From: JAPOXK01 sp965220315
GTDB lineage: Bacteria > Chloroflexota > Dehalococcoidia > Bin125
Direction: 5' to 3'
NCBI GenBank assembly: GCA_965220315.1
Contig: CBDCPP010000001.1
Span: 310,001-374,000, forward strand
Length of the DNA: 64,000 nt
Shown: positions 1 to 8,953 of the stretch, in pieces
How positions within the stretch are numbered: the first letter of the stretch is position 1
Layout: each line of letters starts with the position of its first letter
Program-made: the position numbers and the translations under genes
The notes under the pieces: model-generated
What the model was told of the DNA's origin: nothing
Seen by the model: the letters and a program-made list of their open reading frames with translations, nothing else
Database searches by the model: none

Positions 1-10
1 ATCGCTAGCC

Positions 11-1417
11 ATGACAAGCACCGCGCAAGAGCTGGCCTTTTCATCGATCGAAGCGCTGTCAACGCGGATTCAAAAGAAAGAGATCTCGCCCGTCGAAGTG
101 ACGCAAACGATGCTGGCGCGCATCGACGAGCTCAACCCGAAGATCCACGCCTACTACACCGTCTTCCACGACGCAGTACTGGAAGACGCGCAGCGGGCTG
201 AGCAAGAGATCACGCGGGGCAACTATCGCGGCCCGCTGCACGGGATCCCGATGGGGATCAAAGACATCTATGAGATGGAACGAACAACCTGCGGCTCCCA
301 AGCGCTGCAGGAGTACGTAGCAGAAGAGGATTGCGTCGCGGTTAAGAAACTCAAGGACGCTGGCGCACTCATTTTGGGGAAGACCGCGACCTACGAGTTC
401 GCTTACGGCATCCAGAGCTTGAAGTCGCCGGTGGAGCCGGTACGCAGCGCCTGGGACCTCAGCAGAGAAGCAGGGGGATCGAGCAGCGGCTCTGGTGGAG
501 CGATCGCAGCCGGAATGGCCTACTCGGGGATGGGCTCCTGCACGGGCGGCTCGATCCGCTGGCCGGCGCAATGTCTGCTGCACGTGGGACTCAAGGCGAC
601 CTACGGTCGCGTAAGCCGACGCGGCATCTATCCGCTCGCTTGGACCCTCGACCACCCCGGGCCTCTCGCCCGCACCGTGAAGGACTCTGCGCTCGTACTG
701 CAGGCGCTCGCAGGTTACGACGAACTAGACCCTGCGTCGGCGAACGTGCCGGTGCCAGACTTCACAGCCAAGCTAGACCGGGACATCCGCGGGATGCGGA
801 TCGGCTTGCTCAGCGACCTCTATGAGCAGAGCTGCGACCCCAAGGTGCTGGAAGTCTATGACAAGGCGGTCGACAAGTACCGCAGCCTCGGCGCCGAGAT
901 CGTAAAGGTGCCGAGCATCGCTATTCCCGAGCTGGAAGCGATCGAATGGCCGACGCTCTGGTCGGAGGCCGCGGCGATCCACGTGCGCAACATTCGCAAT
1001 CGCGGAGAGCAGTACAACCCCAACACGCGCCAGTTCATCCAGTGGGGCTTGCTGGTGAGCAATGCCTATTACATGCTGGCAAGCCGCTGTCGAGCACAGG
1101 TGCGGGACGACCTGAACGCGGCGCTCACGAAAGACTGCGACGTGCTGATGCTGCCGACCGCAGGCTTTCAAGGGCCGCCACCTGTAGCCGAAGATTCACC
1201 GGGGCTGAACTTCATCGGTTCCGCTTTCGAGATCTACACGCCGATCTTCAACTTCACGGGCCACCCGGCGATCCAGGTGCCATGCGGGTTCGATAGCGAC
1301 GGGCTAGCGGTCGGATTCCAGATCGCGGCAAAGCCGTTCGATGAGGTAACGATGTTCCAAGTGGCCCGTGCATATGAACAATCGGAGCCATGGCACACGA
1401 TGCATGCGGACATCTAG
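11..1417 (+). CDS. Amidase signature family hydrolase
   Basis: A 468-residue amidase of the GatA/AtzF-type signature family, which hydrolyses amides with a Ser-cisSer-Lys triad. The expected residues are visible: Lys84 in GIPMGIKDIY, the Gly/Ser loop GGSSSGSG at 155-162 (cis-Ser near 157) and the nucleophile Ser181 in TGGSIRWPA. The 24-residue distance between the two serines fits the family. Length is normal and no signal peptide is seen, so the protein should be cytoplasmic. It is the first gene of a same-strand run with a second amidase 25 bp downstream and then three flavin monooxygenases. No gatB or gatC is nearby, so a catabolic amidase is more likely than the tRNA amidotransferase subunit. 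The substrate cannot be read from the sequence. Confidence 0.92.
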   Translation: MTSTAQELAFSSIEALSTRIQKKEISPVEVTQTMLARIDELNPKIHAYYTVFHDAVLEDAQRAEQEITRGNYRGPLHGIPMGIKDIYEMERTTCGSQALQEYVAEEDCVAVKKLKDAGALILGKTATYEFAYGIQSLKSPVEPVRSAWDLSREAGGSSSGSGGAIAAGMAYSGMGSCTGGSIRWPAQCLLHVGLKATYGRVSRRGIYPLAWTLDHPGPLARTVKDSALVLQALAGYDELDPASANVPVPDFTAKLDRDIRGMRIGLLSDLYEQSCDPKVLEVYDKAVDKYRSLGAEIVKVPSIAIPELEAIEWPTLWSEAAAIHVRNIRNRGEQYNPNTRQFIQWGLLVSNAYYMLASRCRAQVRDDLNAALTKDCDVLMLPTAGFQGPPPVAEDSPGLNFIGSAFEIYTPIFNFTGHPAIQVPCGFDSDGLAVGFQIAAKPFDEVTMFQVARAYEQSEPWHTMHADI

Positions 1418-1442
1418 GAGCAGCGCGGCGCACTAGCACCCC

Positions 1443-2844
1443 ATGTCTGCTAACGGCGCTGATCTAGCTTTCGCGTCGATCGAGGACCTCGCACCGCGAC
1501 TGCGCGCACGCGAAGTGTCGCCAATCGAGCTAGCCGATCTAACGCTGCGACGGATCGAGACGATCAACCCCCGGATCAACGCCTACTACACCGTGCTCGC
1601 AGACGAGCTGCGCATGGACGCCAAGCGCGCGGAGAGGGAGATCGCCCGGGGCCAGTACCGAGGCCCGCTACATGGGGTGCCGATCTGCATCAAGGACATC
1701 TACGAAAGCGGCCGCACGACTTGCGGATCGCAAACGCTGCAGCACTACAAAGCCACCAACGAGAGTGTGGCGGTGCGAAAGCTACGCAATGCGGGAGCGT
1801 TGATCGCCGGAAAAGCAGCGACCTTCGAGTTCGCATACGGAATGCAGAGCTGGCAGTCACCGGTGGCGCCGGTGCGCAACCCCTGGAACGAAGAGCGCCA
1901 TGCTGGCGGCTCGAGCAGCGGATCCGCGGCAGCGGTCGCGGCGGGCTTAGCCTATGCGGGGATGGGATCCTGCACGGGCGGATCAATCCGTTGGCCTGCG
2001 CAGTGCTGCAACTTGGTCGGGCTGAAACCAACGTATGGGCGAGTGAGCCGCCGTGGCATCTACCCAACTCTCATGGAGTTTAGACCATGCCGGTCCCATC
2101 ACGCGCACCGTGCGCGATGCCGCGCTAATGCTCCAGGGTTGCGCCGGCTTCGACGAGGGCGACCCCGCCGCAGCGCGTGTGCCGGTGCCGGACTTCACGG
2201 CCAAGCTGGGACGTGAGATCCGAGGCATGAAGATCGGGACACCGGCCCGCCTGTACGAGGATTGCGACCCAGTCGTGCGAGAGGTTTTCGAGGAAGCGCT
2301 GCGCGTATTCGAGCGGCTAGGAGCGGAGCTGGTGAATGTGCCGAGCATCAGCGTGGAGGAGATGGACTGGATCGAGTACCCGGCGCTTTGGTCGGACGCA
2401 GCAACGATCCATTTCCGACAACTGCGCGCCCGCAGCGGCGACTATAACCCCAATACGCGCCAGTATCTGCAGTGGGGACTGCTGGTGAGCAGTGGCTACT
2501 ACCTGACAGCTCAGCGCTGTCGGGCGCAGGTGCGGGACGACCTGATCGAGCTGCTGACCAAACAGGTCGACGTCCTCGTGCTGCCCACCAACGGCTTTCA
2601 GAGTCCACCACTTATCCCAGAGCAGGCGCCCGGCTTGAGTTTCTTGGGTGGGTTCCACCTATACACGGCAATCTTCAACTTCACGGGACTTCCAGCAGCG
2701 CAAGTGCCGTGCGGCGTCGACCGTGATGGCCTGCCCGTAGGTCTCCAGGTGGCGGCGAAGCCGTTCGACGAACCGACGCTGCTACAAGTCGCGCACGCCT
2801 ACGAGCAGGCAACGGAGTGGCACCGAATACACGCCGATCCCTGA
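1443..2844 (+). pseudogene. Second amidase, interrupted by a +1 frameshift
   Basis: A close paralogue of the preceding amidase, split over two frames. The first part (1443 to about 2065) carries the Lys motif GVPICIKDIY, GGSSSGS and TGGSIRWPA and runs to GRVSRRGIYP. The homologous continuation WSLDHAGPITRTVRDAA is in the next frame and runs to 2844. Removing one A at 2066/2067 (the CCCAACTC stretch) restores PLSW, matching PLAW in the first amidase, and gives a 466-residue protein, almost the same length as its neighbour (468). No other stop codon or lesion was seen in either half. This therefore looks like a very recent mutation or a base-calling error rather than an old pseudogene. If intact, it would be a second amide hydrolase of the same cluster. 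Confidence 0.85.
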
Positions 2845-2937
2845 GCCTTGCCCGGCCTCGGTATCTGAGGCCGACTAGGTGTCGCCGCGCGAGGGCGACC
2901 TGATAGCATGGCTTTATTCCTAAGTGGAGGTTCTCCT

Positions 2938-4011
2938 ATGCACGTTGGCTCCGGCCATATCTTTCAGAATCCCTATAACAAGCGGACCGATCTCGACCTG
3001 TACCAGAACGAGATGCGGCTAACCGACCTCTCCGAAGGGCTCGGATTCGACTCGATCTGGGGCGTCGAACACCACTTCACCGACTACACGCTCTGCCCGG
3101 ACGTGCTGCAATGGTTGACCTGGGTCGCAGCGCGTACCGAGCGGGTACAGATCGGATCCATGGTGGTCGTGCTGCCCTGGCACGATCCACTACGGGTGGC
3201 CGAAGAGGTGGCGATGCTCGATACGCTCTCAAATGGTCGCCTGATCCTGGGAATCGGGCGTGGGCTGGGGCGCGTGGAGTTCGACGGCTTCCGCGTGTCG
3301 ATGAACGAGACGCGTGCTCGCTTCATCGAAAGCGCCCGCATGGTACTCACCGGGTTGGAGAACGGCTACGTGGAAGGTGATGGGGAGTTCTATCCCCAGC
3401 CCCGGCGCGACCTGCGGCCAGCTCCGTTCAAGCCGTTCCGCGGGCGCTCGTACGCTGCCGCGATCTCCCCAGAGACGATGAAGATCCTGGCTGAGCTAGG
3501 CGTGGGGATGTTGATTCTGCCGCAGAAGCCCTGGGACCAGATCGCCGAAGACTTGGAAAGCTACCGCAGCACCTATCGCGAAATTCAGGGCGAAGAGGCC
3601 CCGTCGCCGATCGTTGCGTCGTTCACCTACTGCGATGAGGACGCGAGCCGTGCGGAGGAACTAATGCGGAGGCACATGGACAGCTACTACGACTCCATGT
3701 TGCGCCACTATGAGCTGCAGGCGGAGCACTTCGGCAAGGCCAAGGGATACGAGTACTACAAGGACATGAGCAAGGCGCTGAAGAAATACGGTACCGAAAC
3801 CGCAGGGGAGTTCTTCCTCAACTTGCAGGTCTTCGGCACGCCCGAGCAGTGCTTGGAGAAGATCCGCGACACGATGGACAAGACGGGCGGCCAGCATTTC
3901 ATCGCGACGTTCGCCTTTGGAGGGATTCCATACGAGGACGCGGAGCGGAGCATGCGGCTCTTCGCCAAAGAGGTCATGCCAGAACTCCAGCGAACGGCGG
4001 TAACCGCCTAG
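2938..4011 (+). CDS. LLM-class flavin-dependent monooxygenase (paralogue 1)
   Basis: A 357-residue luciferase-like (bacterial luciferase/alkanal monooxygenase TIM barrel) enzyme that would use reduced FMN or F420 to oxygenate or oxidise an organic substrate. Family-typical features are GFDSIWGVEHHFTDY near the N terminus, VVVLPWHDPLRVAEEVAMLD, the NGRLILGIGRG turn and the VFGTPEQCLEKI segment near the C terminus. I start it at ATG 2938 rather than the in-frame ATG 2908, because GGAGG at 2926-2930 lies 7 bases before 2938 and the paralogues also begin with MKVG/MHVG. It is the first of three tandem paralogues (2938, 4071, 5346). Substrate and flavin type (FMN versus F420) are not determinable here. 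Confidence 0.9.
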   Translation: MHVGSGHIFQNPYNKRTDLDLYQNEMRLTDLSEGLGFDSIWGVEHHFTDYTLCPDVLQWLTWVAARTERVQIGSMVVVLPWHDPLRVAEEVAMLDTLSNGRLILGIGRGLGRVEFDGFRVSMNETRARFIESARMVLTGLENGYVEGDGEFYPQPRRDLRPAPFKPFRGRSYAAAISPETMKILAELGVGMLILPQKPWDQIAEDLESYRSTYREIQGEEAPSPIVASFTYCDEDASRAEELMRRHMDSYYDSMLRHYELQAEHFGKAKGYEYYKDMSKALKKYGTETAGEFFLNLQVFGTPEQCLEKIRDTMDKTGGQHFIATFAFGGIPYEDAERSMRLFAKEVMPELQRTAVTA

Positions 4012-4070
4012 CCAGCCAGTGACCAGACACCTAGCATGCCGACCAGTGCACACGAGCTTGGAGGAACACG

Positions 4071-5150
4071 ATGAAAGTTGGAGTTAACCTCCTCCTGTCC
4101 AACATGAACGATACGCAGTCGGATCAGGAGCTGTGGCAGGAGCATATGCGGCTCGCCGATATGGTGGAACCGCTGGGGTTCGACTCGCTCTGGGGGGTGG
4201 AACACCACTTCACCGACTACATCATCTCCCCCGACATTCTGCAAATGCTGAGCTGGGCGGCGGGGCGGACGGAGCAGATCGAGCTAGGTACCCAGGTGGT
4301 CGTAATGCCCTGGCACGACCCGCTGCGGGTGGCCGAGCAGATCGCCTTGCTCGATAACCTCTCGGATGGGCGCTACATCTTCGGCTTCGGCCGCGGCGCG
4401 GCGCGGGTCGAGTTCGACGGCTTCCGCGTACCGATGGACGAGGCGCGCGGCCGCTTCATCGAAGGTGCGGAGATGGTGCTGCAAACGTTCGACACCGGCT
4501 ACGCCGAGTACGACGGCGAGTACATCAAGCAGCCGCGCGTGCCGCTGCGGCCGGCCCCAATTAAGCCGCTGCGGGACCGCGCCTACGCCGCCGCGATCTC
4601 GCCAGAGACGATGGGGATCATCGCCAAGATGGGCGTGGGGATGCTGATTAACCCGCAAAAGCCCTGGGATACGATCTTGAGCGAACTCGAGGATTACCGC
4701 TCGACCTTCCGGAACGAGCATAACCGGGAGGCGCCGCCGCCGATCGCCGCCGTGTTCGGCTACTGCGATGCGGACGCGGAGCGCGCAGAGGCGATCGCCA
4801 CGAAGTACATGGGCGAGTATTACGCCTCAGCCCTGCGACACTATGAGTTCACGGGCGATCACTTCAGCTCAATCAAGGGATACGAGTTCTACGACAAGAT
4901 GTCCCGAATCATGAACAAAGTGGGGGAAGGAGGTGCGGGAGACTTCTTCCGCGACCTGCAGCCCTGGGGCACGCCTGACCAATGTATCGAGAAGATCATG
5001 GACCAACAGAAGAAGATCGGCTTCGACCACTTGACGCTGAACTTCGTCTTCGCGCACCTGCCGATGAAGGACGTGGAGAACAGCATGAAGCTGTTCGCAC
5101 AGGAGGTGCTGCCAGTGATCAAACAGATTGAGGTTGGAGCACCGGCCTAG
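4071..5150 (+). CDS. LLM-class flavin-dependent monooxygenase (paralogue 2)
   Basis: A 359-residue luciferase-like monooxygenase, clearly paralogous to its two neighbours: GFDSLWGVEHHFTDYI, VVVMPWHDPLRVAEQIALLD, GRYIFGFGRGAARVEFDGF and WGTPDQCIEKIM. The start at ATG 4071 is supported by a GGAGG about 6 bases upstream and by the MKVGVNLLLSN start shared with the third copy. The gap to the previous gene is 59 bp, so co-transcription is likely. Copies 2 and 3 share the segment YDGEYIKQPRVP, which copy 1 lacks, so they look like the more recent duplication. Expected to be cytoplasmic and to need a flavin reductase, none of which is seen in the window. Confidence 0.9.
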   Translation: MKVGVNLLLSNMNDTQSDQELWQEHMRLADMVEPLGFDSLWGVEHHFTDYIISPDILQMLSWAAGRTEQIELGTQVVVMPWHDPLRVAEQIALLDNLSDGRYIFGFGRGAARVEFDGFRVPMDEARGRFIEGAEMVLQTFDTGYAEYDGEYIKQPRVPLRPAPIKPLRDRAYAAAISPETMGIIAKMGVGMLINPQKPWDTILSELEDYRSTFRNEHNREAPPPIAAVFGYCDADAERAEAIATKYMGEYYASALRHYEFTGDHFSSIKGYEFYDKMSRIMNKVGEGGAGDFFRDLQPWGTPDQCIEKIMDQQKKIGFDHLTLNFVFAHLPMKDVENSMKLFAQEVLPVIKQIEVGAPA

Positions 5151-5345
5151 CCGTCATACGAAAGCGCGCCCTCCTGGACACGCGCTCTGCTGGAGAAATT
5201 CCCGGCGCGTACCGATCACGAAGGCGTCTCAGACGTAGTATCGACGGTTTTTTCAGCGTGGACGGGCTCACGATCCACTTGGATCGGTACGCTACTATGC
5301 GGCTACCGGGCGAATCGATAATCCCAGGTGGCAGGAGGCTGCTCG

Positions 5346-6422
5346 ATGAAGGTCGGACTGAACCTCGTCTTTTCGAATCCCGGGCACGTAACGGACCAAG
5401 AACTCTGGCGAGAGCAGCTGGCGCAGGTCGACCAAGCAGAGCCGCTCGGGTTCGACTCGGTCTGGGGCGTGGAGCACCATTTCACCGATTACATCATCTG
5501 TCCGGATGTGCTGCAGTACCTCACTTGGATCGCCGCCCGCACAGAAGAGATCGAGTTGGGCTCGCAAGTGGTCGTGCTGCCCTGGCATGATCCGTTACGC
5601 GTAGCAGAGCAAATTTCATTGCTCGACACGATGTCGAACGGGCGCTACGTCTTCGGATTCGGCCGCGGCGCAGCGCGGGTCGAATTCAACGGCTTCCGAG
5701 TGCCGATGGAAGAGTCACGCGGGCGCTTCGTGGAAAGCGCGGAAATGATTCTGGCAGGGCTGGAGAGCGGCTACTGCGAGTACGACGGCGAGTACATCAA
5801 GCAGCCGCGGGTCCCCATCCGCCCGACGCCGTTCAAGTCGTTCAAGGGACGGACCTATTCGGCGGCGATCTCCCCTGAGTCAATGGGGATCGTGGCGCGG
5901 CTGGGAGTAGGGATGCTGATCAATCCCTCAAAGCCGTGGGACATGGTCGATCGGGAGCTGGCTGAGTACCGCTCGGTGTACCGCGAGACGCATGGCCAGG
6001 AAGCGCCGCCACCGGTCGTCGAGATTTTCACGGTCTGCCACTCGAACCCCGAGCGCGCTGAGGAGTTGGCCCGCACGTACCTAGCGCGCTTTTACAACAC
6101 GATCCTCCAGCACTACGAGTTCGCTGGAGACCACTTCGACACGATCAAGGGGTACGAGTTCTACGGGAAGATGTCCAAGATTCTGCAGAAGTCGGGCGAG
6201 CAAGGCGCGACTGACTTCTTCCTCGATCTGCAGCCCTGGGGCACGCCCGACCAGTGCATCGAACAGATTGAAGAGATCCACAAAAAGATCAACTTCGGAC
6301 ACCTCAACGTCACTTTCAGCTTTGCGGACATGCCGGCGGCGGAGGCTACGGCCGGTATGCAGCTCTTCGCGCAAGAAGTCATGCCAGCCGTGCAGAAACT
6401 CGAAGCAGCGGCTTTGGTCTAG
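5346..6422 (+). CDS. LLM-class flavin-dependent monooxygenase (paralogue 3)
   Basis: A 358-residue luciferase-like monooxygenase, third in the tandem. It has GFDSVWGVEHHFTDYI, VVVLPWHDPLRVAEQISLLD, GRYVFGFGRGAARVEFNGF and WGTPDQCIEQIE. An in-frame start exists at 5328, but ATG 5346 is chosen because AGGAGG at 5333-5338 lies 7 bases before it and the resulting MKVGLNLVFSN matches copy 2. The 195-bp gap before it is larger than elsewhere in the run, so it may have its own promoter. Divergence between copies suggests specialisation on related substrates, but this is inference. Confidence 0.9.
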   Translation: MKVGLNLVFSNPGHVTDQELWREQLAQVDQAEPLGFDSVWGVEHHFTDYIICPDVLQYLTWIAARTEEIELGSQVVVLPWHDPLRVAEQISLLDTMSNGRYVFGFGRGAARVEFNGFRVPMEESRGRFVESAEMILAGLESGYCEYDGEYIKQPRVPIRPTPFKSFKGRTYSAAISPESMGIVARLGVGMLINPSKPWDMVDRELAEYRSVYRETHGQEAPPPVVEIFTVCHSNPERAEELARTYLARFYNTILQHYEFAGDHFDTIKGYEFYGKMSKILQKSGEQGATDFFLDLQPWGTPDQCIEQIEEIHKKINFGHLNVTFSFADMPAAEATAGMQLFAQEVMPAVQKLEAAALV

Positions 6423-6449
6423 CCATTCAAGATCGTAGAGACGCCCCCG

Positions 6450-6468
6450 GCGCCGCCAGCAGCGGCGC
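6450..6468. terminator. GC-rich hairpin between convergent genes
   Basis: A perfect 7-bp stem (GCGCCGC/GCGGCGC) with a 5-base loop lies between the third monooxygenase (+) and the alpha/beta hydrolase (-). It may end transcription from one or both sides. There is no T tract, so it is not a standard intrinsic terminator. Confidence 0.35.
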
Positions 6469-6524
6469 GCGATGTCGCTGAACTTCTAGCGCGCGGAGGG
6501 GGAGTATGTGCCGCCTAACGCAGG

Positions 6525-7319
6525 CTATTCCTGCGGGGCAGTCCCATTGGCGATGAAGTCCGTGAGAAGGGCAGCCAACTCGCGCGGGACTTCCCAGGGG
6601 ATGAAGTGCCCGACTCGATAGAAGACGTGCAGTGCTGCGTTGGGGATGCGGGCATGGTCGGCAAAGTTGGAATCGCGAAGGAAGTCGCGGTCCCCTGCGA
6701 CAACAAGCGTGGACGCCCGGATGGTGGCGAGCTGATCGCCGATGTGGAGTCGCCCCATCTCTTCCCAGGACTCACCAAAGTGGCCGTCCGAGCAGGCGAG
6801 CGCGTCCTCCACATAGATCTTGAAGAGTTCAGGCCGGGGCGCGCGCGTCCACATCCCTCTGCTGACCTCTGGGTACCGTGACGGATCCTCTCGGGCGGAG
6901 CGCAAGGCTGCGAGAAAATCGGTGGCCCACGGCTCGCCCAACCAACCGTCCGAAGGCGCCGGTGCGATCAGCGTGAGGCTACGCAACCGGTCGCCGTGGC
7001 GGAGACCCATCTGCATGCCGGTGACCGCGCCCATGGAAGTACCTGCATAGTGAAAAGTCTCAACACCAAGGTTGGCCATCGCTGCTGCCACATCGTCCGC
7101 GTACTGTGCAGGGGAGTAGCCAGTGGGAGGCGCGTCGCTCTTGCCCGCACCACGGAGATCGAAGGCGACGGCGCGGAGAGCATCAAGAGGAAGGTGATCG
7201 ATTACATCGCCCCAGACGCGCAGCGAACTTTGAAAGCCATGGACCAGCACGAGCGGCTCGGGCCCAGTGCCCGCTTCACGGTAGTTGAGTTTGATCTCGC
7301 CAGCTTGGACGCGCGGCAT
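6525..7319 (-). CDS. Alpha/beta hydrolase
   Basis: A 264-residue alpha/beta-fold hydrolase. The oxyanion-hole motif LVHGFQ, the nucleophile elbow GTSMGA with Ser95, an Asp in AGDRDF (Asp212) and His238 in VGHFIPWE form a full catalytic triad. It resembles the haloperoxidase/3-oxoadipate enol-lactonase type, but the substrate (ester, lactone or C-C bond) cannot be assigned. It is transcribed towards the monooxygenase cluster as a single gene. No signal peptide is seen. Confidence 0.85.
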   Translation of the reverse strand: MPRVQAGEIKLNYREAGTGPEPLVLVHGFQSSLRVWGDVIDHLPLDALRAVAFDLRGAGKSDAPPTGYSPAQYADDVAAAMANLGVETFHYAGTSMGAVTGMQMGLRHGDRLRSLTLIAPAPSDGWLGEPWATDFLAALRSAREDPSRYPEVSRGMWTRAPRPELFKIYVEDALACSDGHFGESWEEMGRLHIGDQLATIRASTLVVAGDRDFLRDSNFADHARIPNAALHVFYRVGHFIPWEVPRELAALLTDFIANGTAPQE

Positions 7320-7529
7320 GCTTCACCTCGTTCGGCCGCTTAGCCTAACGCGTCCCGACGAATTCCATCTATGCGACCAGAGCAGCTCCGTTTCGCCGTC
7401 GGTATGGCGCGGAGCTTATCGAACGCAAGAAAACGCCTCCGCCCGCACGACCCACTGCCCATCCGCCAGGGGAAACAAAGTCTATAAGAACAACAAGAAG
7501 GCGAGGACACAGACCGGTAGACTAGTGTC

Positions 7530-7850
7530 GTGGAAGAGATCCGTGATTACGCTCTCATTGCTGGCGTCATTGCGCTTACGGTGCTCACACTGCTTGTGCT
7601 GGTGATAGTAAGCGCGATCGGGTATCTATCACTGCGACTCCTGGGTGCGCTCACCCGCTTCACGGAAGGACGCGTTGTCCAGGGACTCGCCGGAGCGAAC
7701 GCGCGACTGGAGGAAACGAGCAAGGGTGGACCTGCTTTGCTTTTAGACTTTGCGTTGTTCGGTTTTGGCGTTTTCCAGCGAGTCCGTGCCGCGTGGCAAC
7801 CGAAGCCTAAGCCGAGAGGCCGTTCCGGCTTCCCTTTCTTCTCTCGCTGA
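7530..7850 (+). CDS. Small single-pass membrane protein
   Basis: A 106-residue protein starting at GTG 7530. Residues about 6-32 are strongly hydrophobic (LIAGVIALTVLTLLVLVIVS), predicting one transmembrane helix. A moderately hydrophobic stretch near 70-80 and a basic Lys/Pro/Arg tail (KPKPRGR) follow. I do not recognise a family. It ends 10 bp before the alcohol dehydrogenase start and could be translated with it. The start lacks a strong ribosome-binding site, so the call rests on the hydrophobic pattern and position. Confidence 0.55.
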   Translation: MEEIRDYALIAGVIALTVLTLLVLVIVSAIGYLSLRLLGALTRFTEGRVVQGLAGANARLEETSKGGPALLLDFALFGFGVFQRVRAAWQPKPKPRGRSGFPFFSR

Positions 7851-7860
7851 TGCAGTTTCC

Positions 7861-8943
7861 ATGAAGGCAGCAATCCTACACGAGGCAAAAACGCCTCTCA
7901 CGATCGAAGAGGTAACGCTGCGTGAGCCCCGCTCCAGCGAGGTACTGGTGCGCACGGCGGTGAGCGGTGTCTGCCACACCGATCTGCACATGGCCAACGG
8001 CCACTGGGAAATCGAAACTCCAGCGGTCCTGGGCCACGAGGCCACCGGCACGGTCGAAGCAGTAGGAGAGAGCGTGCGCTACGTGCATCCGGGGGACCGT
8101 GTGTTGCTGTCCGGGATGCCGCTCTGCGGTCGCTGCAACTTCTGCCTGTCGGGGCGGCCCTACCTCTGCCGCGATGAAAGCTTGCGTGAGATGACGACGG
8201 ATCGGTTGAGCTGGAACGGGCGGCCGGTCACGCAATACTCGTTCGTATCGTCATTCGCCGAATACATGCTGACCGTAGAGACGGGCGTGGTGAAGCTTCC
8301 GCAGACAATGCCATTCGCGGAAGCGACGCTAATCGGCTGCGGAGTGATGACAGGTGTAGGAGCGGCGTTGTACACCGCGCGGGTCCCAGGCGGCGCAGTA
8401 GCAGCAGTGATCGGCTGTGGAGGGGTAGGACTGAGCATTGTGCAAGGTTGCCGGATCGCGGGGGCGAGCCGGATCCTAGCGATCGACCTGCTAGACCATC
8501 GGCTGGAGCTGGCACGCGCGATGGGAGCAACAGACGTGATCAACGCATCGCAAGCCAACCCGGTAGAGGTAGCGAAGGATCTCACTGCCGACGGAGTGGA
8601 GTTCGCATTCGAGGCGATCGGCAACGTCGACGCGGCCCGGCAAGCATTCGACATGGTGCAACGCGGCGGTACCGCGGTAATCGTGGGCGGAATGCCCGCC
8701 GGGGCCGAGATACGGCTGCCCGGACTAGATTTCCTCTGGGAGTCGAAGAATGTGATCGGATGCCTGTACGGTAGTACGCGTTTCCGGGAGCACATGCCGA
8801 AGCTGATGTCGCTCTACCAGCAGGGCCACCTCAAACTGAGCGAGATGATCAGTAAACGCTACCGCCTAGATGAAATCAATGAGAGCTTCCAGGCAATGGC
8901 TCGCGGCGAGGTGCTGCGGCCCATGATCGACTTCCCTGCCTGA
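7861..8943 (+). CDS. Zinc-dependent alcohol dehydrogenase (MDR family)
   Basis: A 360-residue medium-chain dehydrogenase of the class III type (S-(hydroxymethyl)glutathione or thiol-dependent alcohol dehydrogenase-like). Catalytic zinc ligands are Cys38 (SGVCHTD) and the His59-Glu60 pair (GHEATG). Structural zinc cysteines are Cys89, 92, 95 and 103 (CGRCNFC...C). The NAD-binding GCGGVG loop is near residue 185. It oxidises an alcohol to an aldehyde or the reverse. The frame is open upstream to 7750, but ATG 7861 is chosen because homologues start MKAA and the upstream part overlaps the small membrane protein. It is followed after 10 bp by a universal stress protein on the same strand. Gene name not assigned because several subfamilies share these motifs. 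Confidence 0.9.
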   Translation: MKAAILHEAKTPLTIEEVTLREPRSSEVLVRTAVSGVCHTDLHMANGHWEIETPAVLGHEATGTVEAVGESVRYVHPGDRVLLSGMPLCGRCNFCLSGRPYLCRDESLREMTTDRLSWNGRPVTQYSFVSSFAEYMLTVETGVVKLPQTMPFAEATLIGCGVMTGVGAALYTARVPGGAVAAVIGCGGVGLSIVQGCRIAGASRILAIDLLDHRLELARAMGATDVINASQANPVEVAKDLTADGVEFAFEAIGNVDAARQAFDMVQRGGTAVIVGGMPAGAEIRLPGLDFLWESKNVIGCLYGSTRFREHMPKLMSLYQQGHLKLSEMISKRYRLDEINESFQAMARGEVLRPMIDFPA

Positions 8944-8953
8944 CGGTGCCGGC

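Noticed and set aside
5151..5345. Terminator before the third monooxygenase (T6 run near 5250)
   Set aside because: The inverted repeat before the T run is only 5 bp and is separated from it by 12 bases.
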